NCBI RefSeq assembly: GCF_900090265.1 | Contig: NZ_LT607752.1 | Location: 5,276,001 to 5,340,000, forward strand | DNA from: Micromonospora rifamycinica | GTDB taxonomy: Bacteria > Actinomycetota > Actinomycetes > Mycobacteriales > Micromonosporaceae | Direction: 5' to 3' | DNA: 64,000 bases | Part shown: positions 44,508 to 51,290 of the stretch, piece by piece | How the letters are laid out: each line of letters begins with the position of its first letter | How positions within the stretch are numbered: position 1 is the stretch's first letter | Translations under genes and position numbers: made by a program | Notes under the pieces: generated by a model | The model's database searches: none | Seen by the model: only the letters and a program-made list of their open reading frames with translations | Told to the model about the DNA's origin: nothing

Positions 44508-46735
44508 GCCCGCTCCACCCGGACCGCGCAGATCTTGAACTCGGGCATCCCGGAGACCGGGTCGACGGCGTCGTTGGTGACCGAGTTGGCGCGGGCCGCC
44601 CCGGGCCAGTGGAACGGCGCGAAGACGGTGTCCGGCCGGATCGTCGGGCTGAGCCGGGCCGGTGCCAGCAGCTCACCCCGGCGGGAGGCGACCCGTACCT
44701 CGTCACCCTCGGCGACCCCGAGCCGGGCGGCCAGGTCGGGGTGCAGCTCGACGAAGCCCCGTGGGGCGGCCCGGCGCAGCGCGGCGACCCGCCGGGTCTG
44801 CGTGCCCGACTGGTACTGGGCCAGCACCCGCCCGGTGGTGAAGTGCAGCGGGTAGTCGGCGCAGACCTCCTCGGCCGCCGGCCGGTGCTGGACCGGATGG
44901 AACCGGGCCCGGCCGGACGGGGTGGGGAAGGTGTCGGCGAAGAGCCGGGGGGTGTCCGGCCCCTCCGGGTCGGGGCACGGCCAGAAGACGCCGTCGGACG
45001 ACTCGATCCGGTCCCAGGTGACCCCGGCGTAGTCGGCGACGCCCCCGGCGGAGGCCCGCCGCAGCTCGGCGAAGACCACCCTCGGGTCGGTCGGGAAGCG
45101 GGCCGGGACGGTGCCGTCCGCCACCCCCGCCGGATCACCGCCGGTCGGGGCGGTCCCGTCCGGCATCCCCGCCGGACCGCTGCTCGTCGGCTCGCCGCCG
45201 GTCGGGCCGGCCGCGCCCCCCGGGGCGGGGTCGTCGAGGCGGGCGGCGAGGGCGGCGAGGACCGCCAGGTCGGTGCGGACGCCGGGGGGTGGCTCGCGCA
45301 GCGCGCGGCGACGCAGCACCCGACCCTCCAGGTTGGTCATCGTGCCGTCCTCCTCGGCCCACTGGGCGACCGGTAGCACCACGTCGGCCAGCTCGGCCGT
45401 CTCGGAACGCAGGAAGTCGGCCACCACCAGCAGGTCCAGCCCGCGCAGCCGGGACTCGACCCGGGCCGCCCGGGGCGCGGAGACCACCGGGTTGGAGCCG
45501 AAGACCAGCAGCGCGCGGGGACCGCCGGGGGTGCCGAGCGAATCGAGGAGCTGATAGGCCGGCACGCCGGGACCGGGCAGCTCGGCGGGGTCCACCCCCC
45601 AGACCGCGGCGACGTGGGCCCGGGCCGCCGGATCGTCGATCTTGCGGTAGCCGGGGAGCTGGTCGGCCTTCTGGCCGTGCTCGCGTCCACCCTGGCCGTT
45701 CCCCTGGCCGGTGAGGCAGCCGTACCCGGAGTAGGGGCGGCCGGGCAGACCGAGGGCGAGGGCGAGGTTGACGTACGCGCTGACCGTGTCGACGCCCTTG
45801 GCGTGCTGTTCGGCGCCCCGGGCGGTGAGGATGACCGCCGAGCCGGCGGTGCCGAGCGCGCGGGCGGTCTCCTCCAGGTCGGCCACCGGCACCCCGGAGA
45901 GCCGCTCCACCTCGGCCGGCCAGTACCCGGCGACGGTACGGCGTACCGCGTCGAAGCCCTCGGTGCGGGCGGCCACGTACTCCCGGTCGACCAGGCCCTC
46001 GGTGAGCGCGATGTGCAGCAGCGCGTTGGCGACCGCGAGGTCGGTGCCGGGCAGCGGTTGCAGGTGCAGGTCGGCCTGGCGGGCGGTGGCGGTCAGCCGG
46101 GGGTCGACCACGATCAGCCGGCCGCCCCGGGCCTGCTGGTCGGCCAGGTGCCGCATCAGCGGCGGCATGGTCTCGGCCGGGTTCGCGCCCACCAGCAGCA
46201 GGGTCTCCGTGCGGCCCAGGTCGGTCAGCGGGAAGGGCAGTCCCCGGTCGACGCCGAAGGCGCGCAGCCCGGCCGCGGCGGCCGAGGACATGCACCACCG
46301 GCCGTTGTAGTCGATGTGCCGGGTCCGCAGCGCCACCCGGGCGAACTTGCCGAGGGCGTACGCCTTCTCGTTGGTGAGCCCGCCGCCGCCGAAGACCGCG
46401 ACCGCGTCGCGCCCGTGGTCACGTCGGACGGTGCGCAGCCCGGTGGCGATCCGGTCCAGCGCGACGTCCCAGTCGGCCGGGCGCAGTTCGCCGGACGGGT
46501 CGCGGACCAGGGGGGTGGTCAGCCGGTCGGGGTGGTCGAGCAGCTCGGCGGCGGTCCAGCCCTTCTGGCACAGCCCGCCCCGGTTGGTGGGGAACTCCCG
46601 GGGCCGGACCTCGATCCCGCCGCCCCCGTCGTCCCGCAGGACCATGCCGCACTGGAGGGCGCAGTACGGGCAGTGCGTCTCCGCCTCCCGGGGAGGTGGC
46701 CCCGTTCGCGTCGCGGCGCGTGCACCGTCTGTCAT
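44504..46735 (-). CDS. nasA: Assimilatory nitrate reductase catalytic subunit
   Basis: A 743-residue molybdopterin (bis-MGD) oxidoreductase reducing nitrate to nitrite in the cytosol. N-terminal [4Fe-4S] cysteines C22, C25, C29, C56 (HCPYCALQC, GGLCQKGW); NGRWCMSS with the likely Mo-ligand Cys; GANPAETMPPLMRH; GYGCLTGQGNGQGGREHGQKADQLPGYR typical of NasA/NarB; C-terminal FHWPGAARANSVTNDAVDPVSGMPEFK. An inserted Gly/Pro/Thr-rich stretch of about 50 residues (near 510-560) precedes the C-terminal domain. No twin-arginine signal. First gene of the nas-nir operon; the GlnR box lies 25 nt upstream. No ribosome binding site is seen. Confidence 0.94.
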   Translation of the reverse strand: MTDGARAATRTGPPPREAETHCPYCALQCGMVLRDDGGGGIEVRPREFPTNRGGLCQKGWTAAELLDHPDRLTTPLVRDPSGELRPADWDVALDRIATGLRTVRRDHGRDAVAVFGGGGLTNEKAYALGKFARVALRTRHIDYNGRWCMSSAAAAGLRAFGVDRGLPFPLTDLGRTETLLLVGANPAETMPPLMRHLADQQARGGRLIVVDPRLTATARQADLHLQPLPGTDLAVANALLHIALTEGLVDREYVAARTEGFDAVRRTVAGYWPAEVERLSGVPVADLEETARALGTAGSAVILTARGAEQHAKGVDTVSAYVNLALALGLPGRPYSGYGCLTGQGNGQGGREHGQKADQLPGYRKIDDPAARAHVAAVWGVDPAELPGPGVPAYQLLDSLGTPGGPRALLVFGSNPVVSAPRAARVESRLRGLDLLVVADFLRSETAELADVVLPVAQWAEEDGTMTNLEGRVLRRRALREPPPGVRTDLAVLAALAARLDDPAPGGAAGPTGGEPTSSGPAGMPDGTAPTGGDPAGVADGTVPARFPTDPRVVFAELRRASAGGVADYAGVTWDRIESSDGVFWPCPDPEGPDTPRLFADTFPTPSGRARFHPVQHRPAAEEVCADYPLHFTTGRVLAQYQSGTQTRRVAALRRAAPRGFVELHPDLAARLGVAEGDEVRVASRRGELLAPARLSPTIRPDTVFAPFHWPGAARANSVTNDAVDPVSGMPEFKICAVRVERA

Positions 46736-46759
46736 GTCGGGAAAGCGTGCCGCCGGGCG

Positions 46760-46797
46760 GTTTCCGACCCGCGTCCCTTCTGTTTCGGTCCTGTCAA
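46760..46797 (-). promoter_or_regulatory. GlnR box upstream of nasA
   Basis: Read on the minus strand (46797 to 46760): TTGAC, 6 nt, GAAAC, 6 nt, GACGC, 6 nt, GAAAC. This matches the actinobacterial GlnR site gTnAC-n6-GAAAC-n6-gTnAC-n6-GAAAC in spacing at every element and in three of four half-sites. TTGACA at its start also matches a -35. It predicts activation of nitrate assimilation under nitrogen limitation. Confidence 0.75.
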
Positions 46798-46842
46798 GAG
46801 CGGCTCACACCGCACAGGGGAAACGTGTCGGCCGGCAGGGTC

Positions 46843-46858
46843 TATACTGTGAGACAGT
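46843..46858 (+). promoter_or_regulatory. -10 box and overlapping operator-like palindrome
   Basis: TATACT (46843-46848), a near-consensus -10, overlaps the perfect palindrome ACTGT-GAG-ACAGT (46846-46858). A repressor bound here would cover the transcription start of the methyltransferase gene 28 nt downstream. No good -35 is seen. Confidence 0.55.
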
Positions 46859-46885
46859 TTTCCCATGATGTGAGAGGAGCTGAGC

Positions 46886-47587
46886 ATGGACGTGACGGCG
46901 GCCTTCGATGCGGTGGCGGGCTCGTACGACCAGGCCCGTCGCCGGCTCGTCCCCTGCTTCGACGACTTCTACGCCGCCGCCGTCGAGGTGGCCGCCCCAC
47001 CGCTGCGGGCCGCGCTCGCCGCCGGGCGTACCCCCGAGGTGCTCGACCTGGGCGCCGGCACCGGGCTGCTCTCGCTGCTGCTCACCGCCGCGCTGCCCGG
47101 CGTGCGGGTGACCCTGGTCGACGGGGCCGCGCGGATGCTCGCGGTGGCCGCCGAGGGGCTGGCCGCCCGGGGGGTGGCGCACCGCACCGTGCTGGCCGAC
47201 CTGGCCGGCCCGCTCCCGCCCGGCCGGTACGACGCGGTGGTCTCCGCGCTGGCCGTGCACCACCTCGACGACGACGGCAAGCGGGCGCTCTACCGCCGGG
47301 CGGCCGACGCGCTGCGGCCCGGCGGGGTGTTCGTCAACGCCGAGCAGGTGGCCGGTCCCACCCCGGCCCTGGACCGCCGGTACGACGAGGTCTGGCTGGC
47401 GCAGACCGCCGCGCGCGGCTCGGACGACGCCGAGATCGCCGCCGCCCGGGAGCGGATGCGGCACGACCGTCCGGCGGCGGTGGCCGACCAGTGCCGTTGG
47501 CTGGCCGACGCCGGCCTGGTCGACGTGGACTGCTTCTACAAGGCGTGGCGGTTCGCCGTCTTCGGCGGCCACCGCCCGGTCGCCTGA
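46886..47587 (+). CDS. Class I SAM-dependent methyltransferase
   Basis: A 233-residue Rossmann-fold methyltransferase (UbiE/Methyltransf_25 type). Motif I VLDLGAGTGLLSLLLTAA (about 52-69), motif II VTLVDGAARMLAVA, motif IV DAVVSALAVHHLDD, motif VI LRPGGVFVNAEQ. The N-terminal MDVTAAFDAVAGSYDQARRRLVP is typical of these enzymes. Start ATG is preceded by GAGAGGAG. Divergent from nasA. The substrate is unknown; an operator-like palindrome suggests it is regulated separately. Confidence 0.82.
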   Translation: MDVTAAFDAVAGSYDQARRRLVPCFDDFYAAAVEVAAPPLRAALAAGRTPEVLDLGAGTGLLSLLLTAALPGVRVTLVDGAARMLAVAAEGLAARGVAHRTVLADLAGPLPPGRYDAVVSALAVHHLDDDGKRALYRRAADALRPGGVFVNAEQVAGPTPALDRRYDEVWLAQTAARGSDDAEIAAARERMRHDRPAAVADQCRWLADAGLVDVDCFYKAWRFAVFGGHRPVA

Positions 47588-47670
47588 CCCGCCTGGCCGG
47601 GTTGCCCGCCCGGCTGTCTGGCCGCCCGCCTCGTCGGCTGGCCCACCCGTCCGGCTGGTCCGGGCGGGGA

Positions 47671-47699
47671 ATGACCGGTGGTCATACCAGGGGTAGGAT
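47671..47699 (+). promoter_or_regulatory. Promoter-operator of the toxin-antitoxin pair
   Basis: ATGACC (47671-47676) as -35 and TAGGAT (47694-47699) as -10 are 17 nt apart. The -35 is one arm of the palindrome ATGACC-GGT-GGTCAT (47671-47685), a likely autoregulatory operator. The antitoxin ATG begins 7 nt after the -10, so the transcript is probably leaderless. Confidence 0.6.
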
Positions 47700-47706
47700 C
47701 GGTGGC

Positions 47707-47964
47707 ATGACTGCGAAGGTGACTCTCTCGTTCTCGGACGAGACGATCGAGCAGGCCCGCCGGTTCGCCAAGCGGGAAGGTCTCTCCCTGTCCGCCTGGA
47801 TGGACCAGGCCGCCCGGGAGAAGGCGCTACGGGAGGTCTTCACCGCCCACGCCGAGGCGGTCGGCCGGGCCGGGCTCGACCTGGAGTCCGCCGCCCTCGC
47901 CGACGCCCGCGAGGTGGGGATGGTCGCCGACGTGCTCTTCGGTGGTCGCCCACGTGCTGCGTAG
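47707..47964 (+). CDS. Ribbon-helix-helix antitoxin, MazE-like
   Basis: An 85-residue protein. The N-terminus KVTLSFSDETIEQARRFAKREGLSLSAWMDQAAREKA has the strand-helix-helix pattern of RHH DNA-binding antitoxins seen in actinobacterial MazEF pairs; the C-terminal half would bind the toxin. No ribosome binding site stands out, in line with a leaderless start. It overlaps the toxin gene by 23 nt. Confidence 0.78.
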   Translation: MTAKVTLSFSDETIEQARRFAKREGLSLSAWMDQAAREKALREVFTAHAEAVGRAGLDLESAALADAREVGMVADVLFGGRPRAA

Positions 47965-48247
47965 GGGAGAGGTCTGGCGCATCGAGGGCGCCCGGGAACG
48001 GCTCGGGCTGGTGATCAGCTCCGACGTCTACAACTCCACCGACGTGCCGATCGTGATCGTCGCCGAGGTGGTCGAGACCGCGCTGCTGCGTGACTCTCCG
48101 CTCGCCGTGCCGATGGGCGCGAACGTGGTGATGCCCGACCGGCTGTCGGCGCCGATGAAGAAGTGGTTCACCGAGTGCGTGGACGTCGCCGACACCGAGA
48201 CCATGCGCCGGGTCACCCGGGCGCTGCGTATCCTCCAGGAACTCTGA
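47942..48247 (+). CDS. MazF/PemK-family toxin
   Basis: A 101-residue protein of the MazF/PemK endoribonuclease fold: LRRGEVWRIEGARERLGLVISSD at the N-terminus (RGEVW motif), VPIVIVAEVV, and the C-terminal MRRVTRALRILQEL. The GTG start at 47942 overlaps the antitoxin; GTG 47954 is another option. Predicted to cleave mRNA when the antitoxin is lost. MazF relatives often show a G-D-I/V-V-x-v; here the loop is slightly different (VWRIEGARERLG), so activity is not certain. Confidence 0.75.
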   Translation: MVAHVLRRGEVWRIEGARERLGLVISSDVYNSTDVPIVIVAEVVETALLRDSPLAVPMGANVVMPDRLSAPMKKWFTECVDVADTETMRRVTRALRILQEL

Positions 48248-48439
48248 CCGCCCGGCTGCCGCTCCGCCGGGCCGTTCGGCCGCCGTCCGGTCCGGCCGTC
48301 GTGTCGTCCGGCCGCTGCTCCGTCCGGTCGCCGGGCCGTTGCGTTCCGTGGGCCGTCTCACCACCGGATCCGGGCCGAGGTGCGATCTCCGTTTCCGGAA
48401 CGACCCGGAGGAGGCACCCTCCGGGAAACCAGGCCTGCC

Positions 48440-48445
48440 TAGCGT
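48440..48445 (+). promoter_or_regulatory. Possible -10 of narK
   Basis: TAGCGT (48440-48445) lies 32 nt before the narK start, followed by GGAGGAG as ribosome binding site (48465-48471). A near-palindrome CGTTTCCGGAACG (about 48390-48402) lies upstream. No GlnR-like array with correct spacing was found. Confidence 0.3.
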
Positions 48446-48477
48446 TCGGCTCACCACGACCAGCAGGAGGAGTCGCC

Positions 48478-50034
48478 GTGAGCACGCTCGCCCGCAGCAC
48501 CGCCGCCGATCCGCCGGCCACCGGCACCGACCCGCAGGCCCCGGCCGCCGACCCGCAGGCCCCGGCCATCGCCACCCACGGGACCATCGCGTCCGACGGG
48601 ACCATCGCGTCCGACGGGACCATCGCGTCCGACGGGACCATCGCGTCCGACGGGACCATCGCGTCCGACGGGACCGCCGTGACCGGGGCGGCCATGACCG
48701 GGGCGGGTCGGCGGCACCGGATCGACGACTGGCGTCCCGAGGACCCCACCTTCTGGCGGACCACCGGAGCCCCGATCGCCCGACGCAACCTCTGGGTGTC
48801 GATCTTCGCCGAGCACGTCGGGTTCTCGGTGTGGAGCCTCTGGTCGGTCACCGTGCTCTTCCTCGGCCCAGCGTACGGCATCGACCCGGCCGGGAAGTTC
48901 CTGCTCACCGCCGTGCCGGCCGCGCTGGGGGCGGTGCTGCGGCTGCCGTACACCCTGGCGGTGGCCCGCTTCGGCGGGCGGAACTGGACGATAGTCAGCG
49001 CGCTGCTGCTGCTGGTACCGGCGGTGCCGATGGCGGTGCTGCTGGAGCCGGGGGTGTCGTACTCGACGCTGATGGTGCTGGCCTGCCTGACCGGGGTCGG
49101 CGGCGGCAACTTCGCCTCGTCGATGGCGAACATCAACCTGTTCTTCCCGGACCGGCTCAAGGGCCGGGCGCTCGGGCTCAACGCCGGTGGCGGCAACCTC
49201 GGCGTGCCGGCCGTGCAGCTGGTCGGGCTGGCGGTGCTGGCCACCGCCGGGGCGGCGTACCCCCGGTTGGTGCCGGCGGTCTACCTGCCGCTGATCGTGC
49301 TGGCCGCGCTCGCCGCGGCCCGCTGGCTGGACAACATCCCGGACGCCCACAACGAGCCCGGCGCGCTGCGCGAGGCCGCCCGCGACCGGCACACCTGGGT
49401 GATGTCGCTGCTCTACGTGGGCACCTTCGGCTCGTTCATCGGCTTCGGCTTCGCCTTCGGCCAGGTGCTCCAGCTCCAGTTCGCCGAGCGGTTCCCCACC
49501 CCGGTCGACGCGGCCTGGCTGACCTTCCTCGGGCCGCTGATCGGCTCGCTGATCCGGCCGCTCGGCGGGCAGCTCGCCGACCGGCTGGGCGGGGCGCGGG
49601 TGACCTTCTGGAACTTCGTCGCGATGGCCGCCGGGGCCGGGCTGGTGCTCTACGCCGCCCGGGAGCGGTCGTTCCCGCTCTACCTGGCCGGGTTCCTGGC
49701 GCTGTTCGTCTTCTCCGGCATCGGCAACGGGTCGACGTACAAGATGATCCCGGCGATCTTCCGGGTCCGGGCGGTGGCCGAGGCGGAGCTGACCGGCGAC
49801 CCGGCCGCGGCGCAGCGCCGGGCGCGACGGCGCTCCGGGGCGCTGATCGGCATCGCCGGCGCGGTCGGCGCCTCGGGTGGGGTGCTGGTGAACGTGGCCT
49901 TCCGGCAGTCCTTCCTCACCTCGGGCAACGCGGACGCCGCCTACCTGGCCTTCATCGGCTGGTACGCGCTCTGTTTCGTGGTCACCTGGGCGGTCTACCT
50001 GCGGCCCGGCCCCGGGAAGCTGGTCGGTGTGTGA
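48478..50034 (+). CDS. narK: Nitrate/nitrite transporter NarK
   Basis: A 518-residue major facilitator with about 12 membrane helices. The nitrate-porter signature is GVGGGNFASSMANINLFFPDRLKGRALGLNAGGGNLGVPAVQL and the second one GIGNGSTYKMIPAIF. The N-terminal 80 residues are an unusual hydrophilic extension with two DPQAPAA units and five exact GTIASD repeats. GTG 48478 has CAGGAGGAG upstream. It would feed nitrate to NasA or export nitrite; the nas operon lies on the other strand about 1.7 kb away. Confidence 0.92.
   Translation: MSTLARSTAADPPATGTDPQAPAADPQAPAIATHGTIASDGTIASDGTIASDGTIASDGTIASDGTAVTGAAMTGAGRRHRIDDWRPEDPTFWRTTGAPIARRNLWVSIFAEHVGFSVWSLWSVTVLFLGPAYGIDPAGKFLLTAVPAALGAVLRLPYTLAVARFGGRNWTIVSALLLLVPAVPMAVLLEPGVSYSTLMVLACLTGVGGGNFASSMANINLFFPDRLKGRALGLNAGGGNLGVPAVQLVGLAVLATAGAAYPRLVPAVYLPLIVLAALAAARWLDNIPDAHNEPGALREAARDRHTWVMSLLYVGTFGSFIGFGFAFGQVLQLQFAERFPTPVDAAWLTFLGPLIGSLIRPLGGQLADRLGGARVTFWNFVAMAAGAGLVLYAARERSFPLYLAGFLALFVFSGIGNGSTYKMIPAIFRVRAVAEAELTGDPAAAQRRARRRSGALIGIAGAVGASGGVLVNVAFRQSFLTSGNADAAYLAFIGWYALCFVVTWAVYLRPGPGKLVGV
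48580..48669 (+). repeat. 18-nt tandem repeat in narK, 5 exact copies
   Basis: The unit GGGACCATCGCGTCCGAC occurs five times without a mismatch (48580, 48598, 48616, 48634, 48652). It codes Gly-Thr-Ile-Ala-Ser-Asp in the N-terminal cytosolic extension of NarK. Identity at DNA level points to recent expansion. Confidence 0.95.
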
Positions 50035-50082
50035 CCCTCGTCATGCGGTGGAATCGTCGGCCACGCCGGCCGACCCCCCGTT

Positions 50083-50112
50083 TTGACCAGCCGCTGGGGT
50101 GCCGGGTATCGT
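50083..50112 (+). promoter_or_regulatory. Promoter of rplM-rpsI
   Basis: TTGACC (50083-50088) and TATCGT (50107-50112) are separated by 18 nt. This is one of the best sigma70-type promoters in the window and predicts a start near 50119, giving a leader of about 127 nt. Confidence 0.7.
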
Positions 50113-50118
50113 TGCCTG

Positions 50119-50245
50119 CTGTTGTACGACATCCAGAGGCGTGCCGCTCAGGTACGCTTGGTCGTTCGTGCGCGCTGGTCCGGCCGGGAAGCCTCTGGTC
50201 ACCTCGGCGCGCGACCCCAGACCGACGACGAGACAAGGTAGACCT
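50119..50245 (+). promoter_or_regulatory. Structured rplM leader (possible L13 autoregulatory element)
   Basis: The arms CCAGAGGC (50133-50140) and GCCTCTGG (50191-50198) form a perfect 8-bp closing stem. Inside is a hairpin CGTGCC-GCTCA-GGTACG (50140-50156) with one G-U pair. L13 leaders that repress rplM-rpsI are known in other bacteria; here the role is inferred from position and fold only. Confidence 0.45.
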
Positions 50246-50689
50246 GTGCGTACGTACAGCCCGAAGCCGGGTGAGATCGAGCGTCAGTGGCACGTTATCG
50301 ACGCCTCTGATGTCGTGCTGGGCCGCCTGGCCACCCACGCCGCCACGCTGCTGCGCGGCAAGCACAAGCCGACTTTCGCGCCGCACGTCGACACGGGCGA
50401 CTTCGTCGTCATCGTGAACGCGGGCAAGGTGGCGCTGACCGGCAACAAGCGGCAGACCAAGGTCGCCTACCGGCACTCCGGTTACCCGGGCGGCCTCAAG
50501 CAGGTCGGCTACGACGAGCTGCTGACCAAGCGGCCCGAGCGGGCCATCGAGCTGGCGGTTAAGGGGATGCTCCCGCACAACAAGCTCGGCCGTCAGCTGA
50601 TCAAGAAGCTGAAGGTCTACGCCGGTGCCGAGCACCCGCACCTGGCGCAGCAGCCGGTGCCGTTCGAGATCAAGCAGATCGCGCAGTGA
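50246..50689 (+). CDS. rplM: 50S ribosomal protein L13
   Basis: A 147-residue protein of standard size. It begins VRTYSPKPGEIERQWHVIDASDVVLGRLATHAATLLRGKHKP and has the conserved GDFVVIVNAGKVALTGNKRQTK, YRHSGYPGG and KGMLPHNKLGRQLIKKLKVYAGAEHPH. L13 is an early assembly protein of the large subunit. GTG 50246 follows AAGG (spacing 8). Paired with rpsI as in nearly all bacteria. Confidence 0.98.
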   Translation: MRTYSPKPGEIERQWHVIDASDVVLGRLATHAATLLRGKHKPTFAPHVDTGDFVVIVNAGKVALTGNKRQTKVAYRHSGYPGGLKQVGYDELLTKRPERAIELAVKGMLPHNKLGRQLIKKLKVYAGAEHPHLAQQPVPFEIKQIAQ

Positions 50690-50709
50690 GCGAGGGCGAA
50701 GGAAACAGC

Positions 50710-51174
50710 ATGACCGACATCATCGAGACCGAGGTCGCCCCCGAGGCCACCGAAGCGCCCGCGCCCGTCGCCCGCGCGCCGCATGGTGACCGGCCGATCC
50801 AGACCGTCGGCCGCCGCAAGGAGGCCATCGTCCGGGTCCGTATCGTCCCGGGCAGCGGCAAGATCACCTGCAACGGCCGCGACCTCGAGGCCTACTTCCC
50901 GAGCAAGGTGCACCAGCAGCTCATCAAGGACCCGCTGGTCACCGCCGAGAAGCCCGAGATGTTCGACGTCATCGCCAACCTGCGGGGCGGCGGCACCACC
51001 GGCCAGGCGGGTGCGCTGCGGCTGGCCATCGCCCGCGCGCTGATCGTCAGCGAGCCGGACGACCGCCCGGCCCTGAAGAAGGCCGGCTTCCTCACCCGGG
51101 ACGCCCGGGTCAAGGAGAGCAAGAAGTACGGTCTCAAGAAGGCCCGTAAGGCTCCGCAGTACTCGAAGCGCTGA
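50710..51174 (+). CDS. rpsI: 30S ribosomal protein S9
   Basis: A 154-residue protein with an acidic N-terminal extension (MTDIIETEVAPEATEAPAP) followed by the S9 core TVGRRKEAIVRVRIVPGSGKITCNGRDLEAYFP, GGGTTGQAGALRLAIARALI and the C-terminal KKYGLKKARKAPQYSKR, whose final Arg reaches the P-site tRNA. ATG 50710 with AAGGAAA upstream is chosen; an in-frame GTG at 50686 overlapping the rplM stop is less likely. Confidence 0.97.
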   Translation: MTDIIETEVAPEATEAPAPVARAPHGDRPIQTVGRRKEAIVRVRIVPGSGKITCNGRDLEAYFPSKVHQQLIKDPLVTAEKPEMFDVIANLRGGGTTGQAGALRLAIARALIVSEPDDRPALKKAGFLTRDARVKESKKYGLKKARKAPQYSKR

Positions 51175-51203
51175 TCACCAACGGCGCGTTGTACTTCTGA
51201 CGA

Positions 51204-51246
51204 ACGGCCGGGTCCGCCTCCCCTCCGCGGGAGGTGGCCCGGCCGT
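51204..51246 (+). terminator. Terminator after rpsI
   Basis: Arms ACGGCCGGG (51204-51212) and CCCGGCCGT (51238-51246) and inner arms CCTCCC/GGGAGG form a long, slightly bulged stem. It ends 44 nt before glmM. Confidence 0.75.
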
Positions 51247-51290
51247 CGCGCTTTCTCCACTCATCGCAGTTGCACCGGAGGTTGGCGGGT

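Noticed and set aside
48370..48445. A second GlnR box upstream of narK
   Set aside because: GAAAC and GTTTC elements exist but are not spaced by 11 or 22 nt.
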